Positions 46,918 to 59,388 of a stretch of DNA of 64,000 bases are shown here, piece by piece. The position numbers were made by a program, and so were the translations under genes. The notes beneath the pieces were generated by a model that saw only the letters and a program-made list of their open reading frames with translations, was not told the DNA's origin and ran no database searches. Position 1 is the stretch's first letter, and each line of letters starts with the position of its first letter. The stretch spans positions 29,225,891 through 29,289,890 of the forward strand of contig NC_055990.1 in assembly GCF_018446385.1 (NCBI RefSeq), written 5' to 3'. The DNA is from Zingiber officinale. Taxonomy: Eukaryota > Streptophyta > Magnoliopsida > Zingiberales > Zingiberaceae.

Positions 46918-49090
46918 TCTTTCTCCTTTGTTTTACTGGCCGAGCGTCCGACCGGACGTGAAGCTTATGTTGGGCTATGCTGGGGGAGACACCGGGCAGC
47001 TCATGCGTCGACCAGGCGAAGACGTCATGATTCATCCGGAGGCATTTGACCACTTCTTCTTTCTGTTCGTCCTCCAGGTCGGCGGCAATAAATGTTGTAG
47101 CCTCCGATCGGCTCGGATGGATCTGAACCTCCTCTTTTTCATCATAAATTAAAGCAGGAGGTTTCTCGGTTATGGCATGTACCTCGATCCGTGGAGCCTT
47201 TCGCGCTGCGCTGGATTCGGCTCGGACCATTTCCACATAGCATTTCCGAGCGGCCAACTGATCTCCTCGTACTTCACCGACTTTGTCCTCGACCGGGAAT
47301 TTGATCTTCTGGTAGAACGTCGACACAGCAGCTCGGAATTCGCTTAACGCCGGTCGCCCCAGTATTACGTTGTAGGATGAAGGGGAGTCGACCACCACAA
47401 AGTTTGTTGTCCTCGTTCTCCGGAGCGGTTCTTCCCCTAAGGAGATAGCCAGTCTTACCTGTCCGACCGGGAGAACCTCGTTGCCCGTAAACCCGTAGAG
47501 GGGGGTTGTCATGGGCAGCAGCTCGGCTTGATCGATTTGTAGTTGATCAAAGGCCTTTCTGAAGATGATGTTGACCGAGCTGCCAGTATCAATGAAGATA
47601 CGGTGGATGGTGTAGTTGGCTATCACCGCTTTGATGATAAGGGCATCATCATGTGGCACTTCAACTCCCTCAAGATCCTTGGGCCCGAAACTGATCTCGG
47701 GCCCGCTCGCCTTTTCTTGGCTGCAACCCACCTCATGAATTCTGAGCTGCCGGGCGCTTGCCTTTCTTGCCCTGTGTGAATCTCCTCCGGTCGGCCCACC
47801 CGCAATAATATTGATTTCTCCCCGGGAGGTATTGTTTCTGTTCTCCTCTTCCCGAGCGGACTGCCTAGGTCGCTCATTGGACCGAGAACGATCTTCATGC
47901 CTTGGAGGGAAGCGCTGTTCGGGAGATCTCCTATATGTTCGACGCGGGCCACCCCGTCGTACGGGATGGGTAATTGAAGGCAGGCCCCGACAGTCGCGGG
48001 TGTTGTGGGAATCAGTATTATGGAAAGAGCAAAACATTGGGGTCCATACCCTCTTTTTCTTCATCTTTAACCGCTCGGCCGCTACCTCTTGTACCACCGG
48101 GGATTTCGCATGATGTGCCCGGGATACCTCAACTCTTGGTCCTCTTGGTGGCTGATGGGCAGCGGGCTGCTTCCGTTCGGCATGGGCCGGACGTTCGGCA
48201 TGAGTTCCCTTCCGTCGGGCAGCCTCCGCCTCTTCCACGTTTATATACTCATTTGCCCGGTGTAGCATGTGGTCGTAGTCTCTGGGAGGTTTGCGAATGA
48301 GCGCGCGGAAGAAATCCCCTTCCACGAGGCCTTGTGTGAAGGCGTTTACCATTGTCTCCGAGGTGGCCGTGGGGATGTCCACCGCTACCTGATTAAATCG
48401 CTGTATATACGCTCGGAGAGATTCTCTTGGTTCTTGTTTGCTGGTGAACAGGCTGACGCTTGTCCTTTGATAACGTCGGCTGCTCGCAAAGTGATGAAGA
48501 AATGTCATTCGGAACTCCTGGAAACTAGTGATAGAGCCGTCCGGCAACCTCCGAAATCACCTATGTGCAGATTCCGATAGAGTGGTGAGAAATACCCGGC
48601 ACTTTACGTCATCGAAGTACTGATGCAAGGTGGCGATGCTGTCGAACTTCCCCAAATGATCGTCGGGGTCGGTCATCCCATTGTAAGCTCCGATCGGCGG
48701 TGGTGTATAGTATTTTGGTAACGGATCCCCATGTATGGCTTCAGAGAACTGTCGGTGAACCTGCTCGGGCGGTGCGTTCGCTCGGGGAGCTTTGCCCTTC
48801 CTATGATCCCGAACGGGAGGCTCATCAGATGAAGATCCTTGCTCCCCGTGAGCGGGCGTGATTTCTGGGGGAGTACGGAAGAGTGCCTGAAGGAACCCTC
48901 CTGTTGAAACATATTCCGGGCGGTCTGCTTGCGCCGCCCGGCCTGCTGAAGCCGAGGTTTGCTGTTGCGCTCGCTCAGCCTGTGCTTTCTCCTTTTGCTG
49001 CGCCACTATCTTGGCTGCCCTCGCCTCGACTATAGCGTCCAACTCTTCTTGTGAGAGTGCCACGGTATGTATTCTTCCAGCCTCGTCCAT
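46918..49090 (-). pseudogene. Gag-protease of element E
   Basis: Starts at 49090 (MDEAGRIHTVALSQEELDAI). One in-frame TGA at about 48554-48556 stands where Trp is expected (SAHR-stop-FRRLPDG); the frame then continues to 46918. Capsid region: FQEFRMTFLHHFASSRRYQR, ESLRAYIQRFNQ. A short zinc-finger-like segment reads CSFHNTDSHNTRDC. The protease has IFIDTGSSVNIIF and SYNVILGRPAL, with the catalytic DTG intact. The last 40 codons before 46918 lead into RT (HDVFAWSTHELPGVSP), but a one-base deletion near 46910 shifts the frame. Confidence 0.88.
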
Positions 49091-49116
49091 TGTCTCTGCT
49101 CGGATGCAGGTTACGT

Positions 49117-49136
49117 TCCCACAGACGGCGCCAAAT
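49117..49136 (-). other. Primer binding site of element E
   Basis: Directly inside the 5' LTR the minus strand reads TTTGGCGCCGTCTGTGGG. The TGGCGCC start would pair with a tRNA ending GGCGCCA. I do not assign the tRNA. Confidence 0.6.
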
Positions 49137-49813
49137 TGATCCTGTCCGAACTAGGAGTCAACGGACGCTGGGGATGTGGCGCTCCCTGCTGGATCCTCGA
49201 GTGCTCAGGCGAACCTGCAACAAAACCGAGCCGGGAGGGGTGTCCCGGCGACGGCCCTCCGACGCTCAAGTCAGGCGAGGAATAACAAAGAGGTGGCTTA
49301 GAAACAGAAGACTTGTGTACCTCCGGTGAAGAAATGGAGACCTTATATAGACCTCTCGAAGGAGCCTGGGCGCGCCAATCAAAGCAATCACCTGCTTCGA
49401 CCATGCCCAGGTATGGGTCTATCAGAAGGGCATCCATGCTCAGGTATGGGTATGTCAGAAGGGCATCCATAAGGCCATACCGCTACTGTATCGACCTCTC
49501 CATGATGTGACGGCAAAACCCTCTATCGCGAAATCTTGTGTATGGCATAATCATCAGGCATGCCTTTGCTGACATCCCATATCCCGAGCCGAACGAATAG
49601 GCCGCTCGGCTAACCTTTGTATCCTCGCCCTTATCCTGGCCGAACGGACCACCCGCCTTGGCGTCGGAAACCCCAGCCTGGCTGGGTTATCTCTGGCTCC
49701 GCTCGGACCTGCTCGACTGCTTGACGCGGCCATTACCCGCTTAGTCAGTCCTCCATCCGTCCTCAGGCTGGGACCCTTCAGAAAATGGATCTCCCAGTCT
49801 TACCACCGGATCA
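49137..49813 (-). repeat. Right LTR of element E (5' LTR)
   Basis: 677 bp. It matches the left copy closely, but lacks a segment between two CCCGC words (compare 39486-39545) and differs in the last 120 bases. The promoter TATA box is at 49342-49351. Confidence 0.88.
49342..49351 (-). promoter_or_regulatory. TATA box of the element E 5' LTR
   Basis: The minus strand reads TCTATATAAGG, kept in the left LTR at 39179-39189. Orientation agrees with gag and pol. Confidence 0.6.
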
Positions 49814-49818
49814 AATAG

Positions 49819-51401
49819 CATAATAGGCATTCTTTCTCATATATTCAAATGAGCGAAAAGAAATAGAAATTGGCACACTTTATTTAAGTTTATTGACTTG
49901 TAAATTAGCCTGACTTTTTGAGTTTTTATTGTATACGACAAATCATTGTTTATACGTAAGCATGTGTTAAATGGCCCATTTTTTTCTTCTAATTATTGAT
50001 CATCATTTTTATCGAGTTATAGTTGATGAATGATTACCATAGCATTTTTAAATATTGAATAATTATCGATTGCTACCGATACAAACTTATTCAAGGGTTT
50101 AATTGATTATGCCTCTTTCCTTCAAGTAGCATCCATCAATTTAAAGGACCACTCAATTATTATTAATCTTTTCAAAACAATAAAGAGCATGGGTTAGTCA
50201 TTAATGGAGGTGAAATTAATTTGTTCTAGTTTGCAAGCTACCCATTAATAATTGTTAGCATCATTATTACAAGTGTATTTGAAAGCTCCTCCCAAATCAT
50301 CTTCAACCATGACCGCAGTGCAACTTGTGAGCTACCTATGTGGCTTTCTCATCCATATACGCGTCGACGCGGTCATCATTCGTCCATCCAATGTAGTGAT
50401 GACATGTCGGTGTATCGATACTTTATCCTACTTCGAAATGAAGGTGAGGTGGGGGTTCTCTCATGGTGCACTTAGCTCAACGTCAAATGATGCTTGGCGA
50501 TAATCCTTCCCTTGATCAATCATTTTCTTGTTTTTCTTTAATCTTTCGCTCGATCAATCATACCGACTGACTTGTGCAAGCTAATGATGAGTGCCTGTAA
50601 TGGCAAGGAACAAAACCTAGCCGAGAAGGAATAGGAGTTTTTAAACTATTTAGTTGATAAAAAAAATATGTCTGACAAATGTTTTAAACCAATAAACAAT
50701 ACTTGATAATGTCTCAAGTTATAATGAATTATCGTATGTATGAAATTATCCTTGTGTAGTTTTATAGTTTTGGTACTATATATTTATCAACAAGAGACTC
50801 AATCCTAAGTTTTATATTTAGGTCTTCAAATAATGCTTGTAAGGGTCACAAAGGATGGCCCGATCGATTGGCATTATAGAGGGCTACCGTGGTGAGTGTG
50901 GAGATATTGCCGCGAGACATTGAGCAACAGAAAAACGAGAGTATAGTCATATAGGGGTTGTCGAGGCTTTTGGCATGGATGAAACTCACAGTAGAAGGTT
51001 TTTGGCAAGAGCAAATAGCCATATCGGGGCGCATTAGTAACATCTCAATTAGTTGTTTCGCCAAATATCTTGATAGTTGGTATTAAGATTGAGTCGAGAT
51101 TCACCAATGCACTCTTTTGAGTGTTCTAACAATTAGTCCTAGTGCTCGAGTGTATTACTATTTTCACGTAGTTCTGATTATCTATAGTAGTGAAAGTGAT
51201 TTCTTCAATCATAGTAGCTTCTGATCCGAAACATAACTATGAAAGCACAAAGTTTGTGTTTTTTTTCCCTTCCTTTTTCAAACAGCAGAAAGAAGAGCCG
51301 GAACAAGATTAAAAGAGAACAAAACTGCAACGAGTAACAAGATTGAAACTCGAATGGCAGACCAGTGAGCGCAGAAGTAACCATGACTTTTGTTGTGTGC
51401 T
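49819..51401. other. Intergenic / 3' flank of the GCSH gene
   Basis: No gene or transposon end recognised. The last 200 bases should hold the 3' UTR of the H-protein gene. Confidence 0.35.
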
Positions 51402-53708
51402 CTAATGAGCATCTTCTTCCTGGCAAAACTTGGTGTACTCCTCTGATCCCATCAAGGATTTGAGCTCCGATGGATCACTCGGTTTCACCTTAATCATCCA
51501 GCCATCTTCATATGGGCTTGAATTGATCTAAAGGGAAAGGAGACGAAAACAAAACCGTTTAGTCATGGCAGCAAATTATGAGTCGAATTGTAAATAAATC
51601 ACTTGAAGGAATTACCAGGCCAGGAGTTTCAGTGAGCTTGGTGTTGACTTCAATGACTTCACCAGAGACAGGAGAGTTGACATCACTTGTGGCTTTGACA
51701 CTCTCCACAGATCCAAACCTTTGTTCTTTTGTAGCTGCTGCACCGGGTTCCGGCAGCTCCACAAAGACCACATCCCCGAGATGACCCTATCAAGATATCG
51801 ATACCATTGAGTTCGATTGAGTTCTCACTTATGCCAAAACTCATAAATCAACCAAACTGATTCAAGTTGAACATGTTCTTAATAGACATCATGAATCAAT
51901 CAGATACAGAAACTCTCTCCATTACATGATACTATCATCAACTGAAATAAGAACAAGATTCCTGAAATCGCATTTGGCACAGATGAACTAGATGTTATTA
52001 TTATTTATTATTAGTTCAAACAGGAAGAAACACAAAATTGAATTTCTCTGAGGAATGATTTTGGTACCTGAGCATGGTCGGTGATGCCAATGGTGGCCAC
52101 AGCACCCTCATGCTTCACCCACTCATGAGATTTACTGTACTTGAAGCCATCAATCACTGCAAGCAAAGAGGACTTAAGGTCTATCCTATCTCTTCGCATT
52201 CCGACGAGTAGAGAAATTGTTGAATTAGAGAAGGTTTTGCTTTAATTGCCTGTTTATGTTAACATATTTTTCTTAGGTAACTAAGCATTATTTGTTGAGC
52301 TGACAATTTTATTAAATGAACTAACATGAATTATGTTTTGAAATATTTAGACTAAAACTGATTGAAGGGATAAAGAAAGTCCGTGCATTTAAGAAGAGCT
52401 TTAGACCAGTGAAAAGTTTTCAAAGAAACTAAAGTTCAATATAAAAAAGAATCTCAGGAGGAAAGAAAATAATAAGGATAGAAAAAGATGCTCAACAAAA
52501 AAAATGGAATTCAGTTCCTAATATCTCACTAAAAAATGGTAGACAGCGAATGTTGACTACTAAAGAATCTCATTCTAAGGTGAGTAGCTGTAAATTGCCT
52601 GTTCAAACATTCTTTCTGATAATCATGCCAACATTAGTTTCTGTTTGGGGGTTGGTCTTTTGCTATTGATTCTTCAACATCGGTTAATTATTCTCTTCAG
52701 TTAACTAACTTTTCAAGGCTGTCAGTAATTTCATCTTCCTATTGCTATACCCAGGAACACTCTAGTTCCCCACTCCTCGAAATCCTATTTCATCGATTGA
52801 CATCAATGTTGAGACCTCTAAGCAAAGAGTAGCCATTCAATTGGCAGAACTGTCAAGGCTGAACTAAAAACTTGTTCTACTAGAGAAGAGGCAACGGGAA
52901 TACAGCAACTTACAGGGATAATTCTACCATGTCACTGAAATTAAAAAGTAGATACAAGCCAAAATCTAAAAAATCTCACAAAGGGAGCCTGAGAAGAGTA
53001 ACTCATGCACGCATGCATACTTATGTACATAACACAACAACATCAAGAAGTCCTCTTCTTGTTTTTCAAGTATCATTCCCTAAAAAAACCAAGCCATCAA
53101 ACACAACAAAAGATTCATTCAGCAAATGATAAATTCAGTCATAACAAAATATAGAGAATAAAATCTGAACTCGCACAAGTAAATAATACCACAACACTCT
53201 CAGTAAGTTCTCTGGTGAATTCTTTCAAACACATGGCAAGCAACCTCACAAACGACCTTCTCCAATATTGCAGCACTAAGTTAACGAAGTGACCAGTGTT
53301 AGAGGACAAGCATCTGGTGACACAGATAAACGACAGCACAACATTCTCGATAAACTCTCTCGTGGATTCTTTCAAACGCATGGAAAGCAACTTCAACAAA
53401 GTGAAGAGCTTTAAGAGCTTCCTAGTTTTACCAGAGGAGAAGCATCCGGTGACACAAATAAACAACGGCATAACATTCTCAACAAACTCTAGTGTGAATT
53501 CTTTCAAACACATGGCAGGCAACTTCACCAATGACCTTCCCCAATGCAGTAAGTAAGCTAATCAAGTGAAGAGCTTAATCAAGAGCTTGTTAGTTTTACC
53601 AGAGGAGAAGCATCTGGTGATGGAGGAAGCAGGGAAGGGAGTGGCAGTTGCTCTGCAGGAGAATTTGAGAGCACTGGCAGCTGAAGAAGCCCACAGCTTC
53701 AAGGCCAT
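51402..53708 (-). CDS. GDCSH: Glycine cleavage system H protein, mitochondrial
   Basis: Four exons: 53600-53708, 52068-52156, 51616-51786 and 51402-51527. All have GT/AG borders and consistent phases, giving 164 residues. Exon 1 encodes a mitochondrial presequence ([20 protein letters not shown], rich in Ala/Ser/Arg). Exon 2 has [14 protein letters not shown], exon 3 [12 protein letters not shown] and [19 protein letters not shown], and exon 4 [15 protein letters not shown] and the end CQEEDAH. Lys97 in ESVKATSD is the lipoyl attachment site. H protein shuttles the aminomethyl group between P, T and L proteins of glycine decarboxylase, essential in photorespiration. The length is normal and the gene looks intact. 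Intron 1 (1.4 kb) carries tandem copies of the exon 1 donor region. Confidence 0.95.
53164..53620. repeat. Three tandem repeats duplicating the exon 1/intron 1 junction of the H-protein gene
   Basis: Units of about 130-170 bp start near 53164, 53301 and 53433. The word AGAGGAGAAGCATC.GGTGA at the exon 1 end (from 53601) recurs at 53433 and, less exactly, at 53301. The copy at 53433 keeps the same donor context (minus strand CCTCTG then GTAAAAC). The repeat-internal words TTCTTTCAAACACATGGCA occur three times. Confidence 0.8.
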
Positions 53709-54485
53709 GATCAGTCTTATCTCAAAATTTTCTTTCTCCTCTTGTGATGATGCTTGTTCTCAGCAAAAGAGGAGAGCCAAATTAGAAGTGAGCTGTGGAT
53801 TGGGATGAATGGTGGAGATTGGCAGCCTAATCCTTGAGGAAGTATGTCAGTATCTGCCATGCCATTCATTCTTCCAATCACTTCACTCTACTCCACTCTT
53901 GGAACGTAACTTTTGAACTAGTAAATAAGCTAGGCAAAACATGAGTCACCTACCCGGCTCGATTCGACTTAGCTCAGCTCAATTCAACTTGACTCGACTC
54001 AATTATACTCAAGTCGTCCATTTTAAGAGTCTTTGCCTTAGTTTTGTCCATTTTGGGCATCTTAAAGATAAGTTTAACTTCTTGCTCTATAATTAAATGG
54101 TATCTTATGTCCCTCGGATAAAGTGAAACCATAAGCTATTCAACACCCTTGGATCATAGTAGCAACGATGCTTCAATAGTTTGAATTTTAACTATGATAT
54201 ATTACTCGGTGATTTTTTTTAATGGGATAAAAAATTTAAGATGTTAGCTGTTTCTAAATTTATCTGGTCAATAAAAGTTATAAGTGGAATTAGAACTACA
54301 TACATGAATTTAATAGTTTAGCTAAGGATTTATAGTTTAAATCTCAGTTATGATATTATAAAATTTTTATTTTTTCAAGTGGAATAGTCAACCCTGATGG
54401 ACAAATAAGTAGATAGTTGATCTTAAATTGAATCGAAGGCACAATACCTCCATTATAAAAATAAAAAATATCTTATTATAAAAAT
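53709..54485. other. Intergenic, upstream of the GCSH gene
   Basis: Contains the promoter region of the H-protein gene; no clear TATA box was identified. A run of GACTCGACTC-type words lies at 53950-54010. The rest is AT-rich. Confidence 0.35.
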
Positions 54486-54670
54486 TGTTGTCAAACAAAA
54501 ATAATCATCTTTATTGATGAATTCAAAAAAAAAAAAATATTGTAAGAAAATAAAGAATATAAAGTTTTATATAGTTAATTATCAGAAACCTAAATTCTAA
54601 ATTTAAAAGGTAAAAGTCTAAATTGCTCTCAAAACTATAGACAAATAATTTTAATTATATAATTTAACAT
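54486..54670 (-). repeat. Left LTR of element F (3' LTR)
   Basis: About 185 bp. It aligns with 58151-58329 from end to end, with many substitutions. Confidence 0.75.
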
Positions 54671-54901
54671 CCCCTCAAATTCACGATGCTACAACAGAGA
54701 CATTGAAAGTTTATCAGATAAAAATCGAAAGTACGAAGCGGAATGAACCTTGGTAAACATATCAGCTATCTACAGTGAGAAAAGAACAAAAGACAATATG
54801 ATAGTATCAATCTGTAGATGATGACGAGTGAAATGACAATCTATCTCAATATGATTCGTTCTCTCATGAAAAATTGTATTGCGCGCAATTTGAATGACAC
54901 T

Positions 54902-57744
54902 CTAATTATCATAATGAAGAGCAATATGTTTTTGAAGAAAAATTCTCATATCTGCAAGCAACCAACGTAGCCAAACAATCTCACAAGTAATGGTAGTCAT
55001 GACACGATACTCAGCTTCTGTGGAGGATCTCGAAATAGCATCTTGCTTTTTTACTTTTCCAAGAGATAAGAGAATCTCCAAGAAAAATACAGAAGTCAGT
55101 GGTCGACTTACGATCCGTAAGGATACCCGCCCAATCAGCATCAAAGTATGCACAGAGCTCTAATGAGGAAGTAGAATGAAATAAGAGACTCTGAAACTGA
55201 GTTCTCCGAAGATACCGAAGAATGCGAAGAACAGCAGCCCAATGAACTATGGTCGGTGCAGTGACAAATTGACTAACCACATGTACAGCATATGCAATAT
55301 CAGGACGAGTCACGGTGAGATAAACCAAGCTTCCCACAATTGTACGGTAGAGATTAGGATCTGGCAAAGGAGAATCATCTGATGGAGAGTACCTAGCATT
55401 AGTTTCAAGGGGAGTATCAACTACCCTGTTGTCAGTGAGACATGCATGCTCAAATATATCATCTATGTACTTTGACTGAGACAAGAGATAACCTTTAGGT
55501 GAAGAGGCGATCTCAATCCCTAGAAAATAGCACAATAAACCCAAGTCTTTCATAGTGAAACAACGAGATAATTCAAACTTCAAAGACTCAATTCCATCAA
55601 AATCATCACCAGTAATTATTATGTCATCCACCTATAAAGACAAAAGTATACGACCTACACGTGTGCACTTGACAAATAAAGTTGAATCATGATTACTAGG
55701 ATGAAAGCCAAGCGAGGTAACCACCGTGGAAAACTTGGCAAACCAAGCACGTGGTGCTTGTTTGATCCATAGAGAGCTTTGCAAAGCCTGCAAACTTCAC
55801 CAGATCGGTGAGCAACTCCAGGAGGAGGCACCATATATACTTTTTTTGAAGATCATCATTCAAGAAAGTATTTTTGATATCTATCTAAGATATCTTCTAT
55901 TGACGAACAGAGGCAACAACAATTAACATACGAACAGTGATCATTTTAGCAACAGGAGAAAAAGTTTCCTCGTAATCCATGCTATACTCCTGAGAGTAAC
56001 CTTTAACAACAAGACGAGCTTTGTACCGTTTAACAGAATCATCAGATTTAATTTTGATCTTATAGAACCAACGAGAACCAATGGTACATTTCCCTCGTGG
56101 TAGAGGTACCAAATCCCAAGTATGAGTATGATGCAGAGCAGTTAATTCCTCGTCCATAGCATTCTGCTAAAGAGGATTACCAACAACTTCTCTATAGGAC
56201 AAATGCTCAGAAAGATGATGAATAGAGACAACAAAAGAAGCAAAGGAAGTAGAATAACAAGAATAAGCAAAATCAGATAGTTTAGTAGACTTACGAGGAC
56301 ATGTAGACCGACGAATAGGATTGTCCGCAATCTCTGGAGGTGAAGGAACAGTCGTAGGAGGGGTACGGGGAGGTGGAGGTGGAGGAGATGTCTCGAGAAT
56401 ACCAGATTCAGTGAAGCCGTTATGTGGAAGAGTAGCCGTGGGGGAGGCTTCTTCGGTGTCGGTACTGAAGGGATCAATGCAAATAAGATCTGCATGAGTC
56501 ATGTCATATGATAGAAGAAAGGAATATGCTCAAGAAACACAACATGATGAGAGACATACAATTTTTTACTAACTGGATCAAAATAATGATATCCCTTTTG
56601 ACTAACACCATAACCAAGGAAAACACACAAAGCAGACTTAGAGGACAACTTATCACACTCAAAGTGTGGTCGGAGAACAAAACAGGTACAACCAAAAACA
56701 TGTAAAGAGGAATAATCAGGAGCATGACCATATAGTTTTTGAAAATGAGACAAACCTGAATTGTGAGAAGTTAGAATCATATTAAGTAGCAGTAAGAATT
56801 GCTTCTCCCTAAAAATACTAGGAACATCTACAGACAATAAGAATGAATGGGTCGTCTCAATAAGATGTCTATGTTTTCTCTCTGCAACCTCATTCTGTTC
56901 AAGTGTTTCTCGACACGAGGTTTGATGTATAGTACCTTCTGATGCAAGTAAATGAGAAAAATTATTGGAAGTGTATTCGCCCCCCCAAATCATAACGAAA
57001 ACACTTGATAACTATTGAATGTTGAGTTTTGACAAGACTTTTAAAGCTATTGAAAATGATAAGATAATCAGATATGTGTTTCATAAGATAAACTTAAGTA
57101 TAGCGAGTGTAATCATCAATAAAAGAAACATAATATCTTGATCCCCCTTTTGTAGTAACAGGAGAAGACCCCACACATCAGAATGAACAAGATCAAAAGG
57201 ATTAGGAGAAAAATATAGACTTTTATTAAAAGGTAATAGAAAATTTTGCCAGTTTACAACCACAACAATCTGAAATATCATGACTTTTTAAAGTTCTTAA
57301 TACTCCAGACGAAGATAAAAATTGTAAATGAGAGGCTGAAACATGACCTAAACGAGTATGCCACAAATAAAAATCAGAAGAAAAATGACTCAATCGGAAA
57401 GATGACAAATCGACACTAGAAGCTGCAACATCTGGTATTTGAAGCTTATCCAAGACATAGAGTCCCCCTTGCCTACGACCCATCTCAATCACCTTCTGAG
57501 ATCGTCGATCCTGCACATAACAATTGAATGAAGAAAAAGAGATTAAATATTCATACTCAAACAATTGACTAACAGAAACAAGATTAAGTATAAGACTAGG
57601 AATATAATAGACATCAGGAAGAGACAAGCAAGTTGTAACAACAGAACCAACACCTAATAATGACATTGGAGTGCCATCAGCCGTCATAACTGATAAAGAT
57701 GAATTAGAAGATAAGAAGATAAAAGATGATAAGTTAGGTGACAT
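54902..57744 (-). pseudogene. Pol polyprotein remnant of element F
   Basis: 57744-57226: protease-proximal and GAG-pre-integrase region (PDVYYIPSLILNLVSVSQL, LWHTRLGHVS, CCGCKLAKFS). 56993-56499: integrase core end (GGEYTSNNF, HQTSCRETLEQNEVAERKHR) and the HVFGCTCFV / FLGYG part. 56157-55897: RT start ([32 protein letters not shown]). 55631-55011: RT end and RNase H (VDDIIITGDD, YDIAYAV-like VTRPDIAYAV, DADWAG). The YVDD catalytic box has its tyrosine replaced by TAG. Several frameshifts separate the pieces. Not functional. Confidence 0.85.
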
Positions 57745-58150
57745 ATGATAAGAGGCTCCATAATCTAAGATCCATAAAGAGGAAGATATACCGATTTACC
57801 GGAGGATGACAAACCTATATAAGAAGAAGCAGACATGGCAGAGGGATGTGAAGCAAGGAATTGTTGAAACTTCTCAAGCATATAAGAATCTAAAGAGGAG
57901 ACAACCACTGCATTATTAGACTGAGATAGTCCATTTGGCAACTGTTATGGTTGATTATCAAATTTTCATGAAGCATTCTGATGTAGCAATAGTGGCTGTT
58001 GAGGTCATTGCTATTGATATTGCTGTTGTGGTGGTCATTTTTGCTACTGCGGTAGTTTACCTTTGTTCAACAATAATGGAGATGAATTAACAGTTCTTCA
58101 ATCTAATTATCAAAAACATAGAGATGAAGGCTCTGATCCCATGTAGAAAT

Positions 58151-58327
58151 TGATGCCAAAGAAAAGTAGTCGTCTTTATTGATGAATCCAAAAAAAGGTT
58201 GTGAGAAAATAAAGAGTACAAAGTCTTATATAGTTAATTATCAGAAAATCTAAACCCTAAATTGAAAAGGTAAAAAACTAAATTTTCCTCAAGACTATAA
58301 ACAAATAATTCTAATTATATAATCTAA

Positions 58328-58329
<2 letters not shown>
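58151..58329 (-). repeat. Right LTR of element F (5' LTR)
   Basis: About 179 bp, minus strand TGTTAGATTATATAATTAG to CATCA. The primer-like site follows on its left. Confidence 0.75.

Positions 58330-58330
<1 letters not shown>

Positions 58331-58378
<48 letters not shown>
58331..58378. repeat. TA dinucleotide run
   Basis: About 24 TA repeats directly beside the right LTR of element F. Confidence 0.95.
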
Positions 58379-58382
<4 letters not shown>

Positions 58383-59324
58383 ACTATTAATAATGTTATT
58401 TTATATGATAGATTAATGACATTAAACCATACAATGTTATTTTATAGAGTCAAAATTTTGTCACTCCCTTTTTCTTTAATAAAATTAACATTATCTATTC
58501 ATTCTAATTAACAAATCACTCATTCCATCTTATAGAAATTTTTTTATTAATTGTTAGGGTAAATAGGAAAATGCTCATAATAAATGACTCATCAATCTAG
58601 CATTTTTAAATCAACAATCTATTAAAAAAAATATTTATTAATTTATTAAAATCAACACTCAATTTTTAAATATTAGAAAAATTAATAGGCAGTGGGCAAA
58701 ATTTTATCACTCGGTTCTTCCATTTTACGGTGTAAAACTAACCTTTTAATTTTTTTAGGGAAATTGGATGATTTTAAAACAGCTCAGAGGGGAATTGAAT
58801 TTTTTCCGTAAAAACCATAAAAATGCTTATACATCCATAATACGGCTTTTTACCAAAAGGAGTGGGTATGTTTCCATATTTACAAAAACAAGTACCCTAT
58901 TTTCTAAATTATCAAAAAGAGCACCAAAACTAATGATATTCCTTTCTTGCCCCTCCCGCCAACCTCCTAAATCTCCTCCCGCTCCGACGTCGTTTTCCAA
59001 TGCATCCGAGCCACATTAGTTTAGGTTTAAATTTAAAATTAATAAAATAGTTTGGATGCATGCGATACTCATTCCCCTCTCTCTTACGTCGTGGAAATCC
59101 ATTATCATCGTCCCCCACCGAAACCTTGGCTTTGTGTATCCCAGTGTCCAGGGGTTTTCCAACGAAATGCACACAGTGTGTCCCTCTAAGGCGACATCAA
59201 GGCTTTCTGACAAAATCAATACAATTAAGGCGACGGACGCTAAGGGTCTCCGACGAAATCCACACAGAGGTCTATCCATTCAAGTGTTTAGGGTTTTGTT
59301 CGCCTTAAATACTCTCCCTTTAGA
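58379..59324. other. AT-rich DNA, then possible 5' region of the Ulp1-like element
   Basis: 58379-58900 is AT-rich with no gene signal. 59040-59330 is more balanced and open in several frames, with no motif. A start-like ATG at 59325 is followed by AAAG|GTAAGT near 59350, which would suit a short first exon (MKQEATTLK) spliced to 60246. That exon is speculative. Confidence 0.3.
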
Positions 59325-59388
59325 ATGAAGCAAGAAGCTACGACATTAAAGGTAAGTATCATGAACTTGTTCATCTTAGAAACCCATA

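Larger units (their letters stand above)
38971..49813 (-). mobile_element. Element E: Ty3/gypsy retrotransposon of the Tat lineage, nearly complete
   Basis: The LTRs are 38971-39673 and 49137-49813, both TGATCC...GGATCA. The perfect 5-bp target duplication AATAG is at 38966-38970 and 49814-49818. On the minus strand the order is LTR, primer site, gag, protease, RT, RNase H, a second (archaeal-type) RNase H, integrase, a 58-bp tandem array, an extra gene on the opposite strand, purine tract, LTR. Dual RNase H plus an antisense extra gene marks the Tat group (Retand/Grande relatives). Disruptions are few: a TGA in gag, one frameshift between protease and RT, and one in the integrase tail. LTR divergence is small apart from a deletion of about 55 bases near 49655 and different 3' ends, so insertion was fairly recent. 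Confidence 0.92.
54486..58329 (-). mobile_element. Element F: decayed Ty1/copia retrotransposon
   Basis: Short LTRs at 54486-54670 and 58151-58329 share TTATATAGTTAATTATCAGA and flanking words, and on the minus strand start TGTTA. The purine tract (minus strand TTTGAGGGGA) is beside 54670. A primer-site-like TGGGATCAGAGC lies beside 58150. Between them, on the minus strand, is the copia order: GAG-pre-integrase, integrase, RT, RNase H. No clear target duplication remains; the right end abuts a long TA run. Short LTRs suggest the Ale group, which is tentative. Confidence 0.85.

Noticed and set aside
53139-53556. Open frames on both strands in intron 1 of the H-protein gene
   Set aside because: They arise from the tandem repeats in the intron; their translations are internally repeated and match no domain.
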